Shown: positions 1-7,447 of the stretch, one piece after another
How positions within the stretch are numbered: position 1 is the stretch's first letter
Layout: the number at the start of each line of letters is the position of its first letter
Assembly (NCBI RefSeq): GCF_050433445.1
Contig: NZ_JBNPXF010000004.1
Coordinates: 62,001 to 126,000 of the forward strand
Source: Kroppenstedtia sanguinis
GTDB lineage: Bacteria; Bacillota; Bacilli; Thermoactinomycetales; DSM-45169
Reading direction: 5' to 3'
Length of the DNA: 64,000 bases
Translations under genes and position numbers: made by a program
The notes under the pieces: generated by a model
Told to the model about the DNA's origin: nothing
Database searches by the model: none
The model's input: the letters and a program-made list of their open reading frames with translations, nothing else

Positions 1-1
1 C

Positions 2-822
2 TCACGCTGGTCTTCATTTGTGTGGTTGATCCCTATAGTTTATCTGATAGGAATTTACGACATGTTTAGTTTGTCACTACGTAATAACACAGGGGATACA
101 GTCACTCTTCCAAGTATCATCATCCTTTCGTTTATTTTTGCAGTTATTATTGGTCCACAGGCGTGTCGATTAGCCATATTTTGGATGGGGAGATCGTGTT
201 CTACCACGCTTCGGTTGCCATCCGGCAAGGAAGTGAAAACTGGCCGCTCCAAATCTGACCATCGGGCAGGGGCAAAGCCTTACGGAAGCAACACAGGGAA
301 GAATGTTGCCCCTAAACGCCCTCTCTCCAGATTCTCCGCTGGGTAGGATGGCAAAGGTCGCTTTGGCAGCACACGACTCCCTTCCGCCGCCCATTTTCTG
401 GCTAATCAACAGCCCTGATTGGGCCATTGTCTTGGGCATTCGATTCTCTCTTGTTTTGGGGTCTGGGACGGCTGTTTGGGGGGATGGGTGATTGGCGTGA
501 ATCATCGGTAACCGCTGCTTGGTCTAAAGTTCCGTTACTCTTGACCCTTTTTACATTCTGGTTTCCCATGATTTTGGTATATGGGAGAAGCCTGTTTCAA
601 ACTGAAATGCCTCAAAGCACTCTCCAAGCTATTTTTAGTTTGACTTTTTATCCTTTGTGGATTGCAGTATTTATTTACTACGTAGTGATTACTTCAAAAA
701 TGCTGGCAGAGGCACATGGATTTGAATCAAGCTGGAAAGGGTTTGCCGTCTATCTTGTATCCAAGCTTGTATTTGTATTCCCACTGCTGATTTTGTTTAC
801 AATCCTTGGGGCAATCTCCTGA
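2..822 (+). pseudogene. Yip1-like membrane protein gene split by a MITE (5' end outside window)
   Basis: Reading from base 2 without a stop, frame 2 encodes a hydrophobic protein up to base 157, where a 260-bp element begins. Removing the element and one copy of its 9-bp target duplication (149-157 ATTGGTCCA, 418-426 ATTGGGCCA) joins codon ...IIGP directly, in frame, to LSWAFDSLLFWGLGRLFGG and on to the stop at 820-822, giving at least 184 residues. The rejoined protein has several hydrophobic segments and the LFWGLGRLFGG...F/Y.L..VL pattern of the YIP1/YckC-like integral membrane families (family recognition, not proven). As it stands the element shifts the frame and stops translation at 346. 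It ends 12 bp before the toxin gene, so the two were probably co-transcribed and may have worked together. Confidence 0.7.
158..417 (+). mobile_element. MITE copy A, type I (260 bp)
   Basis: Starts CAGGCGTGTCGATTAGCCA and ends TGGCTAATCAACAGCCCTG, which are imperfect inverted repeats of about 18 bp. It is flanked by a 9-bp target duplication with one mismatch (149-157 and 418-426). The interior (CCATCCGGCAAGGAAGTGAA..., ...CAGCACACGACTCCCTTCC) is shared with the copies at 40609, 58992 and 59920. It has no transposase open frame. Confidence 0.85.
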
Positions 823-834
823 GGAGGGATTGCC

Positions 835-2320
835 TTGAGGAAACAGATACATAGTTGGATCCAAAAGTTAAGTGGAACCATCAGGTCCCGAAAAGGTGCT
901 TCCACGCTGGAATACGTCGTTATTTTGGTTGCAGGTGCAATTCTCGCAAGTGTTTTGTATACTGCATTGGCGGATCAGGAAGGATTAATCAAGAAAAAAA
1001 TAGAGCAAGCGATCCGGGGCGAGTTGACCCTCTCTCAAAATCATGTCGAGTCATCTCCACAACCACCTCAACAACTTGAAAAACGTCCTGAAAAACAACC
1101 TCAACAGCCTAACAAAGCGGATACCACTTCCACCGGTTCCAAAGGTAAAAAGGGTAAAGATTGGTTGGATTTATTAGGAGAGGTGTTTGGCATTGATAAG
1201 GATGCGACTCCTTGGGAAAATGCCATGGAGATCTCCTACGATGTTGGTCCGGCCACCTTTTTCTTCAATCTAATTGATAACACAGGTACAATATTCTCGA
1301 AACAATGGGATAAAGACGAGAAAGCGTTCAGTATTTTTGGTCATGACATAACAAAGCGAGAAGTAGCAGATTTTATTTTCGATTTTAACCCGCTCAAGTC
1401 CGTAAAGGAAATTTTCACAGGTAAAAACAGAGTAACCGAAGAAAAGTTGAGTTGGTTTGATCGTGGATTAAATATCTTCGGTTTAATACCGGAAGGCGGA
1501 AATATTGTAAAGGGCGGTTTAAATATTGCTAAAAAGCCGCTCAAGGGACTCATCGGCGAGCTCGGAGATCAATTTACCAAACACGCTTCTAAATCCGCCA
1601 AGAAATTCATTGATCCAGCCAGAAAAAAGGCAGCAGATGTTTACTGTGGTTGGTTCGGTTATGAACCCATATCATCACCTTATGCTACTATTATTTACCT
1701 GAACAAAGGGTCAGCTACAGATAAATGTAAAGACACTGTAGTAAATACCCTTGGTGGAGAGGTTAAAGACCCACCCAAGAAATCTGGAAAAAAACTATCT
1801 CGTGCTGAATTGCAGGAGAGAGTGGAAAAATATAAATTGGATGTAAGTATTGAAGTTGGATGTAAGTATTGAAGATGGAATTGACTCCAAAGGAAGAACA
1901 GTAAAGTATATAACTTATGCGGATGGAAAGAAGAGAAAAATCACCAAAAGTGAATTGGCGGGTAAGCGACACCCTGATACAGGAGTTCTTTATAATAAAG
2001 ATGGGTTCCCTGTTTTTGATGAGTGGAGCAAATTCGAGTTTCATCTGGATCAGAAGATGTACTTAGATAATGATTACAATCAGTTTAAAACGGCTACAGA
2101 AGCGTTAGATGCCCATTTGAAAAAACATCCCGAAGAAGGAAAAAATTTTACTAAGAAACAATTGGAGGATATTAGAAATCACCGTGACCAGATTGAAGGT
2201 TTAACTTGGCATCATCATCAAGAACCTGGTAAAATGCAATTAGTACCAAGTGATATACATGGTCCAACAAAACACACTGGTGGCAGGGCTATCTGGGGTG
2301 GTGGAGGCAAGTACCGTTAG
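835..2320 (+). pseudogene. Polymorphic toxin: pilin-type leader, PT-TG-like region, WHH nuclease; frameshifted
   Basis: Start is TTG at 835, with GAGGAGGG six bases upstream. As written, frame 1 stops at 1872 (345 residues) and the C-terminal part is open from about 1850 to 2320. Collapsing the 19-bp tandem duplication at 1837-1874 gives one 488-residue frame. Domains: residues 19-48 read RKGASTLEYVVILVAGAILA, a class III/Flp-type prepilin leader (G before the cleavage, E at +5, then a hydrophobic stretch). Next comes a Pro/Gln/Lys-rich linker at about 60-105. Then a region ends in LSWFDRGLNIFGLIPEGGNI, typical of the PT-TG pretoxin domain. The C-terminus has GLTWHHHQEPGKMQLVPSDI followed by H...H.GG, the WHH family of HNH/Endo VII nucleases, which cut DNA in competitor cells. 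The immunity gene follows 15 bp downstream. Delivery through a Tad/type IV pilus-like apparatus is inference. Confidence 0.8.
1837..1874 (+). repeat. Exact 19-bp tandem duplication causing the toxin frameshift
   Basis: TTGGATGTAAGTATTGAAG occurs twice back to back (1837-1855, 1856-1874). With one copy the frame reads KYKLDVSIEDGIDSKG straight into the nuclease module; with two it shifts and stops at 1872. Loss of one copy by slippage or recombination would restore the full toxin. Confidence 0.9.
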
Positions 2321-2335
2321 GAGGTTACTTATGTC

Positions 2336-2761
2336 ATGTCTGTAAAGTGGGAAAACGCTAAAAAGAGGCTCACAGAAGAAGAAATTATACAAGTTCAAAA
2401 TAAAATTGGGTATGTATTTCCGTCGGATTTTTCTAGCCATGTATTGCAATATAACGGGGCACGTCCAACAAAATACTTCCTTGATTTCGGGAACTATAAG
2501 AAAAGAGTGTTTGGTACACTCCTAAATCTAGATTTGAACGAAAAATGGAACTTAGTCAAAGCCTATCATACGATATATGATGATGATGACGGGATACCAC
2601 AAGGTTTTGTTCCTTTTGCTGATGACCCAGCAGGAAATTTATTCTGTTTTGATTTCACTCAAAATGAGCAGAACCCCTCCATCATCTTTTTCGACCATGA
2701 AGAGCCGGAATGGGAGTATGTATGTAACAACTTCACTGAACTTCAGGCCAAATTTTATTAA
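2336..2761 (+). CDS. SMI1/KNR4-family immunity protein
   Basis: This is a 141-residue acidic protein that probably neutralises the WHH nuclease encoded just upstream. The pattern ENAKKRLTEEEIIQVQNKIGYVFPSDF is the usual N-terminal helix of SMI1/KNR4 immunity proteins. It is followed by the QYNGARP turn, the FVPFADDPAGNLFCFDF strand and a C-terminal helix NNFTELQAKFY. ATG 2336 is chosen because ATG 2331 runs into a stop after four codons; TAGGAGG overlaps the toxin stop 11 bp upstream. It is translationally close-coupled to the toxin and followed by a terminator. Confidence 0.8.
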   Translation: MSVKWENAKKRLTEEEIIQVQNKIGYVFPSDFSSHVLQYNGARPTKYFLDFGNYKKRVFGTLLNLDLNEKWNLVKAYHTIYDDDDGIPQGFVPFADDPAGNLFCFDFTQNEQNPSIIFFDHEEPEWEYVCNNFTELQAKFY

Positions 2762-2790
2762 GCATTAAGAATTGGTTCTGAAAGAAATAT

Positions 2791-2829
2791 ACCGACCTTA
2801 GGAGCCGAGTGTTCTAGGGTCGGTTTTAT
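2791..2829 (+). terminator. Terminator after toxin-immunity pair
   Basis: ACCGACC ... GGTCGGT forms a 7-bp stem with extra partial pairing in the loop, followed by TTTTATTTT. Confidence 0.6.
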
Positions 2830-2987
2830 TTTAAAATGGGGTGCTATAAAGCCCGATCGCTACCATCGAACTTTTACGTTTTTTCCTTTCGTGACCGGGC
2901 TAGAAGCGTTCTGAAAAAGTCATTCATTTTTAGCGGAATTTGCTTGTTAATGTTATCAAAGGAGATTTCAAAAAGGGACGGAGGAGA

Positions 2988-3053
2988 TGCAGATGCTCGG
3001 AAAACAAATTCGGCAACAGTCTATGTTTCAATATATCTATTTTGGAAGACTTA
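2988..3053 (+). pseudogene. Possible N-terminal stub of a transposase
   Basis: ATG 2988, with GGAGGAG-like bases before it, encodes MQMLGKQIRQQSMFQYIYFG plus RL and then loses similarity. This resembles the first residues of IS1182-type DDE transposases (MLG...). The frame breaks just before a fragment of an immunity gene, so only a stub remains. The identification rests on a short resemblance. Confidence 0.3.
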
Positions 3054-3059
3054 ATTCCC

Positions 3060-3095
3060 GATCAATTTGAAAATGCGATTGAAAATCTGATTTAA
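3060..3095 (+). pseudogene. 3' relic of an SMI1-type immunity gene
   Basis: 36 bases encode DQFENAIENLI and a stop. They differ at two positions from the last codons and stop of the intact immunity gene ending at 9046, and TTTTGGGCG follows in both places. The rest of the gene is gone. Confidence 0.65.
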
Positions 3096-3136
3096 TGTTT
3101 TTTGGGCGTGACAGGTCAATTCAAATGCTGAAGGAA

Positions 3137-3262
3137 AGATGATACCCCCCGGTACCTTAAAGCAAGCCAAGCCAGGAAGCGTGGTGAAAACATACGAGGG
3201 AGGGTTGGGTTTTACATGAAGTGACTTTGGTGGCAAGAACAATGGTTATCGTGAAAAGAAAC
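3137..3262 (+). repeat. Decayed dispersed repeat, second family
   Basis: GATACCCCC..., GGGTTTTACATGAAGTGACT and GCAAGAACAA recur in the same order at 44277-44375 (GATACCCCC, GGGTTTCCCATGGAGTGACT, CAGAACAAC). Related pieces occur in reverse near 24155-24260 and 43905-43990. No end structure could be defined. Confidence 0.35.
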
Positions 3263-3393
3263 GGACGGGAAGCACCTTGAAGAGGGCTACGATGTCCTGA
3301 AATACAGTGAAATCCTCAGCAGTCTAGGGGAGTCACAGCGTCCAAACCGATTTTGGGTAAGGTATAATATAGATGATCAAGGGTGGGAAGGTG

Positions 3394-3596
3394 CAGGCGT
3401 GTTGATTAGCCATATTTTGGGTTGCAAATAGGGTCGGGATGGTGGGACTTTGATTCGCCTTTGCGCTCTTTGCAAGAGATCGTAGCCGTCCCACCATCCC
3501 TGTCCCCTCAAGCGATATTTTACGATGGGGACAATGGGAGAGCGAAAGGATCATTTCGTTCCCATCATCCATTTTTGTGGTTAATCAACAGCCCTG
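3394..3596 (+). mobile_element. MITE copy B, type II (203 bp)
   Basis: Ends are CAGGCGTGTTGATTAGCCA and GGTTAATCAACAGCCCTG, with a 9-bp target duplication bearing one mismatch (GGGAAGGTG 3385-3393, GGGAAGATG 3597-3605). Inside lies a perfect 13-bp inverted repeat, GGGATGGTGGGAC (3436-3448) and GTCCCACCATCCC (3488-3500), so an RNA copy would fold. The element ends 43 bp before the DUF600 gene start. Confidence 0.9.
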
Positions 3597-3638
3597 GGGA
3601 AGATGATATGCTTTTAAATGCTCCAGGGGGGTAATCTA

Positions 3639-4121
3639 ATGTTGGATGACACCAAAGTGGGTGCGATATATCAACAGTTTGCTCAAACGGTGATTGACAT
3701 GATTCCAGAGGAATGGGAAAAGGTGTATGTTTATGGGGAGATGGAAGAAGATGGTGGGTGTATCGACTTTTATTACTACCCGAAGACAGGGAGGGAACCC
3801 GTACACAAGCTTGCCATTTCGGAATTGTTTGAAGTAGATGAGGCAGAGTTTAAACAATTAAATCGCCAACTGTTTCCTTGCCTAAGGGACTTGTGGAACC
3901 AGTATAAAGAAAGCGGACAAGAGTTGTGGTCAACTCTCACAATGATCATCAATCAAGGTAAGTTTAAGATTGAGTTTGGTTATGAAGATTTGTCGGAAGT
4001 GAGTTCTTTCGAAAGAAGATTAGCTTGGAGATATCATCGGCTTGGCCTGGTTCCAAAGGGGAGTTATTCCCGAAAAGTATTAGACGAGTATTTGAAGAAG
4101 AACGAAAGTGAACAGGAGTGA
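3639..4121 (+). CDS. DUF600 (YezG-like) immunity protein
   Basis: 160 residues from ATG 3639, which has GGGGGG about 7 bp upstream; an earlier in-frame ATG at 3618 has no such site. Family signs are IYQQFAQTVIDMIPEEWEKV at the N-terminus, YVYGEMEEDGG...FYYYP, the LWSTLTMIINQGKFKIEFGY strand pair, and a C-terminal R...YHRLGLVPK...LDEYLKK helix. Members such as B. subtilis YezG neutralise LXG/YeeF-type nuclease toxins. No cognate toxin lies beside it, so it may be an orphan immunity gene protecting against neighbours. A close homologue is at 9321 and a 3' relic of it at 5711. A strong terminator follows. Confidence 0.8.
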   Translation: MLDDTKVGAIYQQFAQTVIDMIPEEWEKVYVYGEMEEDGGCIDFYYYPKTGREPVHKLAISELFEVDEAEFKQLNRQLFPCLRDLWNQYKESGQELWSTLTMIINQGKFKIEFGYEDLSEVSSFERRLAWRYHRLGLVPKGSYSRKVLDEYLKKNESEQE

Positions 4122-4204
4122 TGAAAGATTCTTTCTCCAAACGATGGATTGGGTAACAGTGAGGAGAGCCTCAAGCAGGTAGCAGAATTGGAACATTTCC
4201 CGTC

Positions 4205-4235
4205 ACAAACCTCCCGACTGGGTCGGGAGGTTTGT
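4205..4235 (+). terminator. Strong terminator after DUF600 gene
   Basis: 14-bp perfect stem ACAAACCTCCCGAC/GTCGGGAGGTTTGT with a 3-base loop, then TGGATGTTTCTTCTT. Confidence 0.75.
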
Positions 4236-4342
4236 TTGGATGTTTCTTCTTCTTTACACCGTTTCCATCGCATTTTGTTATGATCGAACAGAGGTGATCC
4301 AATTCCAATTCCAATTCCCATACCTTTTGATCACCCCCGAGA

Positions 4343-4768
4343 CTATGATTTGTTCTTTCCCCTCAATTTCTTCCTTTTCAATTTCTCCTCTTTTAATATC
4401 TTTTCCCTCAACTTGCCGATTACATCAAAGTTGAACCAAAAAAATGGCGGAATTATTGAACAAAAAAGCATGAAGATGGTTCCCGATATTTCTGAAAAAG
4501 TTGTTTTTCCGGTTACCGTTATTAATAACAGGATGATCAACACGATGGAAAGTATACTGAGCATATCATTGATAAAGTATGTTCCCGGAGAAGAAATGTC
4601 GTATTTACTCATCCATTTTAAAAGAAGATATACAAAATAGATATGTACCGCTGATAAGATAAATGCAACACCGAAATCTTTTTGAAGAAACAATTCGGCA
4701 GTGTGTGGAAAATAGATGACTAAAATAAAAAACAAAAAATATTGCACCGGTTTTATAACATAGATCAA
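4343..4768 (-). CDS. Four-helix hypothetical membrane protein
   Basis: 141 residues with about four hydrophobic segments (roughly residues 7-25, 32-50, 70-90, 96-115) and a very basic tail (KLREKILKEEKLKRKKLRGK). Start TTG 4768 has GGGAGG eight bases upstream, which supports real translation. I do not recognise a family. Small membrane proteins like this occur among immunity genes in toxin islands, but no function can be assigned. It points against the surrounding immunity genes. Confidence 0.5.
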   Translation of the reverse strand: MIYVIKPVQYFLFFILVIYFPHTAELFLQKDFGVAFILSAVHIYFVYLLLKWMSKYDISSPGTYFINDMLSILSIVLIILLLITVTGKTTFSEISGTIFMLFCSIIPPFFWFNFDVIGKLREKILKEEKLKRKKLRGKNKS

Positions 4769-4946
4769 ATTTGTATACCTCCCTTTCTTTTTTCATCCAT
4801 CGGGTGTGTGAAAGCAGCCCGGAACGAAGAATAGCACAGGTATGCGTTTTTCGTCCAGTTTGAAAATGATTCGCTAACACATCTTCAACGTTAGTTCCGG
4901 ACTTTCGTAGAGATACTGCCACTATTTCGATTATAATCACTCCCAA
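4605..4946 (-). CDS. Putative small ORF upstream of the membrane protein, uncertain
   Basis: TTG 4946 has an excellent GGAGGTGA site 6-7 bases upstream and opens MGVIIIEIVAVSLRKSGTNV, a plausible protein start. The frame continues 113 residues but overlaps the membrane protein gene in another frame from 4768. Either the true product is short, or the two ORFs were one gene before a frameshift. Only the first 50 or so residues look protein-like. Confidence 0.3.
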   Translation of the reverse strand: MGVIIIEIVAVSLRKSGTNVEDVLANHFQTGRKTHTCAILRSGLLSHTRWMKKEREVYKFDLCYKTGAIFFVFYFSHLFSTHCRIVSSKRFRCCIYLISGTYLFCISSFKMDE

Positions 4947-4999
4947 TTCACGTCACCTCCAAAGGCTGCACTCTTGCTCCGCCATGTCCCGCTATAAAC

Positions 5000-5126
5000 A
5001 GGGGTTACGCGGCATGGGGGTTCGCTTTTTTTCGATGGTGAGTTGGGCGGAACGGGGAGGCCCCTTGGCTGACGGACATGGCAACTCGGTTCCCCGCTTT
5101 CACATTGTATGAGGGACAGATCCCGG
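5000..5126 (+). pseudogene. Fragment of an FAD-dehydrogenase gene
   Basis: The bases read WAERGGPLADGHGNSVPRFH with flanking MGVRFF... and a TGA in place of the Trp codon of WGTGPG. This matches the intact gene at 10064-11713 around its bases 10390-10505, at DNA as well as protein level. The rest of the gene is absent, so it is a duplicated remnant. Confidence 0.75.
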
Positions 5127-5244
5127 AAAGGTTTCTCTTAAGCCCCTATTCGAATTTGGACCTTACGAAATAAATAGGGTGGCAGGGTTCTAGTGCAGGT
5201 AAATACCATCTGAGTCCACTCACTCATTTAAAGGAGAGAAAAAC

Positions 5245-5709
5245 ATGGTCGAAATAAATTGGATTGAAAATGCGGAGATCGATAAAGTTTCTGACGAAGA
5301 GTTAGCTCAAATAGAGAGGCAACTTGGTGTTAAGTTCCCATCGAATTTCATCTCATTTTGCGAACGATATGATGCACCACTGGAGTACGTTCTTATAGAT
5401 GATGTAAACGGTGATACTAACGAGCTATCTGGATTTTATACCTTGAAAATGGTTGCAGAAGAGGTCAATTACATTTACACCCAAGATGAAGATTTGAAAG
5501 ATATAGATGGGATCGTTGTTCCCTTTGCATTTGATTCAGTTATTAGTCAGTACTTCTTTTTTTACAAAAAAGACAATCTAGAAGAACCCGCAGGAATCTT
5601 TTTTAGGAATACAGATGATAGCTTTAACGAGGCTTTAGATGAAAATCGATATATAAGTAAAACATTTCAGGAATTGTTGGAGAAGCTTTATATAGGAGAA
5701 GACATCTAA
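5245..5709 (+). CDS. SMI1/KNR4-family immunity protein
   Basis: 154 residues from ATG 5245 with AAGGAGAG nine bases upstream. IDKVSDEELAQIERQLGVKF followed by PSNFISFCERYDAP is the standard SMI1/KNR4 opening helix and loop. The GIVVPFAFDSVISQYFFFY strand and the C-terminal KTFQELLEKLY helix complete the fold. It is low in GC compared with the backbone genes. It is an orphan: no toxin reads into it. The tail of a DUF600 gene begins two bases after its stop, marking a recombination junction. Confidence 0.75.
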   Translation: MVEINWIENAEIDKVSDEELAQIERQLGVKFPSNFISFCERYDAPLEYVLIDDVNGDTNELSGFYTLKMVAEEVNYIYTQDEDLKDIDGIVVPFAFDSVISQYFFFYKKDNLEEPAGIFFRNTDDSFNEALDENRYISKTFQELLEKLYIGEDI

Positions 5710-5710
5710 G

Positions 5711-5901
5711 TGAAAGAAGCTTAGCATGGGAGTAAAACTATCTTGGACTTGTTCCAAAAGATAGTTATGCCAAAAAGGTATTGGACGAGTATTTGAAGAA
5801 GAAAGAGAGTAAACAGGAGCGATGAAAGTGGCTTTCCCTAAAAGAGAAAGCCACAAGTGGGTAGCAGAATTGGAACTGTCATATACTATCATCACTTTAA
5901 A
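5711..5901 (+). pseudogene. 3' relic of a DUF600 immunity gene and its terminator region
   Basis: These bases are nearly identical to 9689-9880, the end and downstream region of the DUF600 gene at 9321. They read ERSLAW, NYLGLVPKDSYAKKVLDEYL, a stop and then the AGTGGCTTTCCC hairpin. A one-base change turns the Tyr codon context into a stop (GAGTAAAAC). Similarity ends abruptly at both sides. Confidence 0.8.
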
Positions 5902-6173
5902 TTGCATAGCCTTGTTCGCTTGTCCATCGAGCATGATAAAGGGAGTCATTTGAAATGTCATGTTCAACATCTCCTTCATAGATGTGTTACCCGATCTTTC
6001 GGGCTTGGTTTTATTGCAGAGTACAATAGTGACAGGTATTGTCATAGATTCGAAACTGTTAGTGGCGGTTAACCTGGGTCATTTTTGGCCAAGGTCTTTT
6101 GGTATATTGACAAGAGAGGTTGATACAAAAACAAATTTTTTCACCGTTATTTATGTCAGCAGGGTAGCTGCTT
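5902..6173. other. Intergenic, nothing recognised
   Basis: Short open frames on both strands lack ribosome sites and family resemblance. I see no repeat, RNA gene or promoter that can be supported. Confidence 0.4.
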
Positions 6174-7073
6174 ATGGACCCATGTAAAAATAGGAAAGCA
6201 GGGGGGATTCCCGTAACATATCGGACTATGCCGCTATTTCACAATCCTAATGAAGCCTATGGACCTCAATTGACGGATGATAAGGTTCGTCAAGCCGAGA
6301 AAATTCTGGGGGTGAAACTGCCTGCACCCTATGTTGATACGTTAAAATTTTGTAATGGGGGTAAGCTGCGCCGAAATTCTTGTCCAACAGAGGAACCCAC
6401 CAGTTGGGCAGAAGACCATGTCCAATTAATTGACCTGATGGGGATTGGATATGAGGGCGGTATTGAGAATGATGGGCAATATTACATACAGGAATGGGGT
6501 TATCCTCACCCTAGCGTTTGTATTTCCTGTATCGATGGGCATACCGCTGTGCTTTTGGATTATCGTGATCTTCCAGATGGAGAAGAACCACCCGTCGTAT
6601 TCGTTGATATGGAAGCCGGCGAAGAAGAAGGAGAGGTTACCCTATTGGCCCCGGATTTTCAGTCCTTTGTGGATCAACTGGTAGCAAGTGAAACTAGGTA
6701 TGTGGTAGGCTATCCGGTTTCCTATGATGCAAAACGTATTCAGCAGGCGGTAAAAGGCCTGGGAGATGTCACTCATAAACGATACGAGGCAGCAGACGGC
6801 GTGATGGACTGGGTTATTGTCCAGTTAAAAGGAATCCGGGGATACGAAAATGAACAGGCTAAAATTATGTTCCACTCCAATAAACCTACCAACTACCCTG
6901 AAATAGAGTGCTCTTTGGTCGCTGAATTGGAAGTGGAAGATCGGGTGTCAGAATCGGTGATCGATAACTTGAATCAGCGAGTGAGGCACACTTTTGGATG
7001 TGACGGTATTCGAATTTACAAACCCCATCGCTGGCAATCGTATCTTTGTGATTTCGCTGAAGAAGATGTATGA
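6174..7073 (+). CDS. SMI1/KNR4-family protein with C-terminal extension
   Basis: 299 residues. The SMI1/KNR4 fold is at about residues 25-175: PQLTDDKVRQAEKILGVKLP opens it, followed by the FCNGGKLRRNSCPTEEPTSW loop, EWGYPHPSVCISCIDGHTAV, and a C-terminal APDFQSFVDQL helix. The last 125 residues form an extra unassigned domain. The start is uncertain: ATG 6174 has only AGGG before it, and ATG 6228 (TMPLFHNP) has none at proper distance. It may have lost its native 5' end. This SMI1 subtype occurs both as toxin immunity and as stand-alone cytosolic proteins. Confidence 0.65.
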   Translation: MDPCKNRKAGGIPVTYRTMPLFHNPNEAYGPQLTDDKVRQAEKILGVKLPAPYVDTLKFCNGGKLRRNSCPTEEPTSWAEDHVQLIDLMGIGYEGGIENDGQYYIQEWGYPHPSVCISCIDGHTAVLLDYRDLPDGEEPPVVFVDMEAGEEEGEVTLLAPDFQSFVDQLVASETRYVVGYPVSYDAKRIQQAVKGLGDVTHKRYEAADGVMDWVIVQLKGIRGYENEQAKIMFHSNKPTNYPEIECSLVAELEVEDRVSESVIDNLNQRVRHTFGCDGIRIYKPHRWQSYLCDFAEEDV

Positions 7074-7447
7074 TACCCATGATTTTGCGGAATCTATAGT
7101 TTGTAAATAACTGAGGGAATATTTAATATGAACTCAGAACTCTGTGTTTGCAGGAGTGATGGGGGAAGGAAGATGAACTTAGTGCATGCACGAGTTGGAT
7201 TAATCAAAAAAGGTAGTATTCGGTGGAGAGAAGGGGTTTAACGATCTGCTACTTTAAAGGGAAACTGCAGTAAGCCTCTGACAAAGCGAAAATCGCCAAA
7301 GTCTGCATCAAATAAGGGCCCACAGCATATTTTCGTAAGCTTTCAAAAAAAGGACTTCCACTTTACTGCAAATCATGAAAGATAAGATAGGATTGAGTCC
7401 ACGAAAATGCCCGTTAGGACTGGGATTGTTGTTTTCTGATTTAAGGG
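7074..7447 (+). promoter_or_regulatory. Probable CRISPR leader
   Basis: 374 bases without a supported gene lie before the first full repeat. The decayed repeat at the opposite end of the array places the leader on this side. The last part (GATTGTTGTTTTCTGATTTAAGG) is T-rich, as is common next to repeat 1. Confidence 0.5.
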
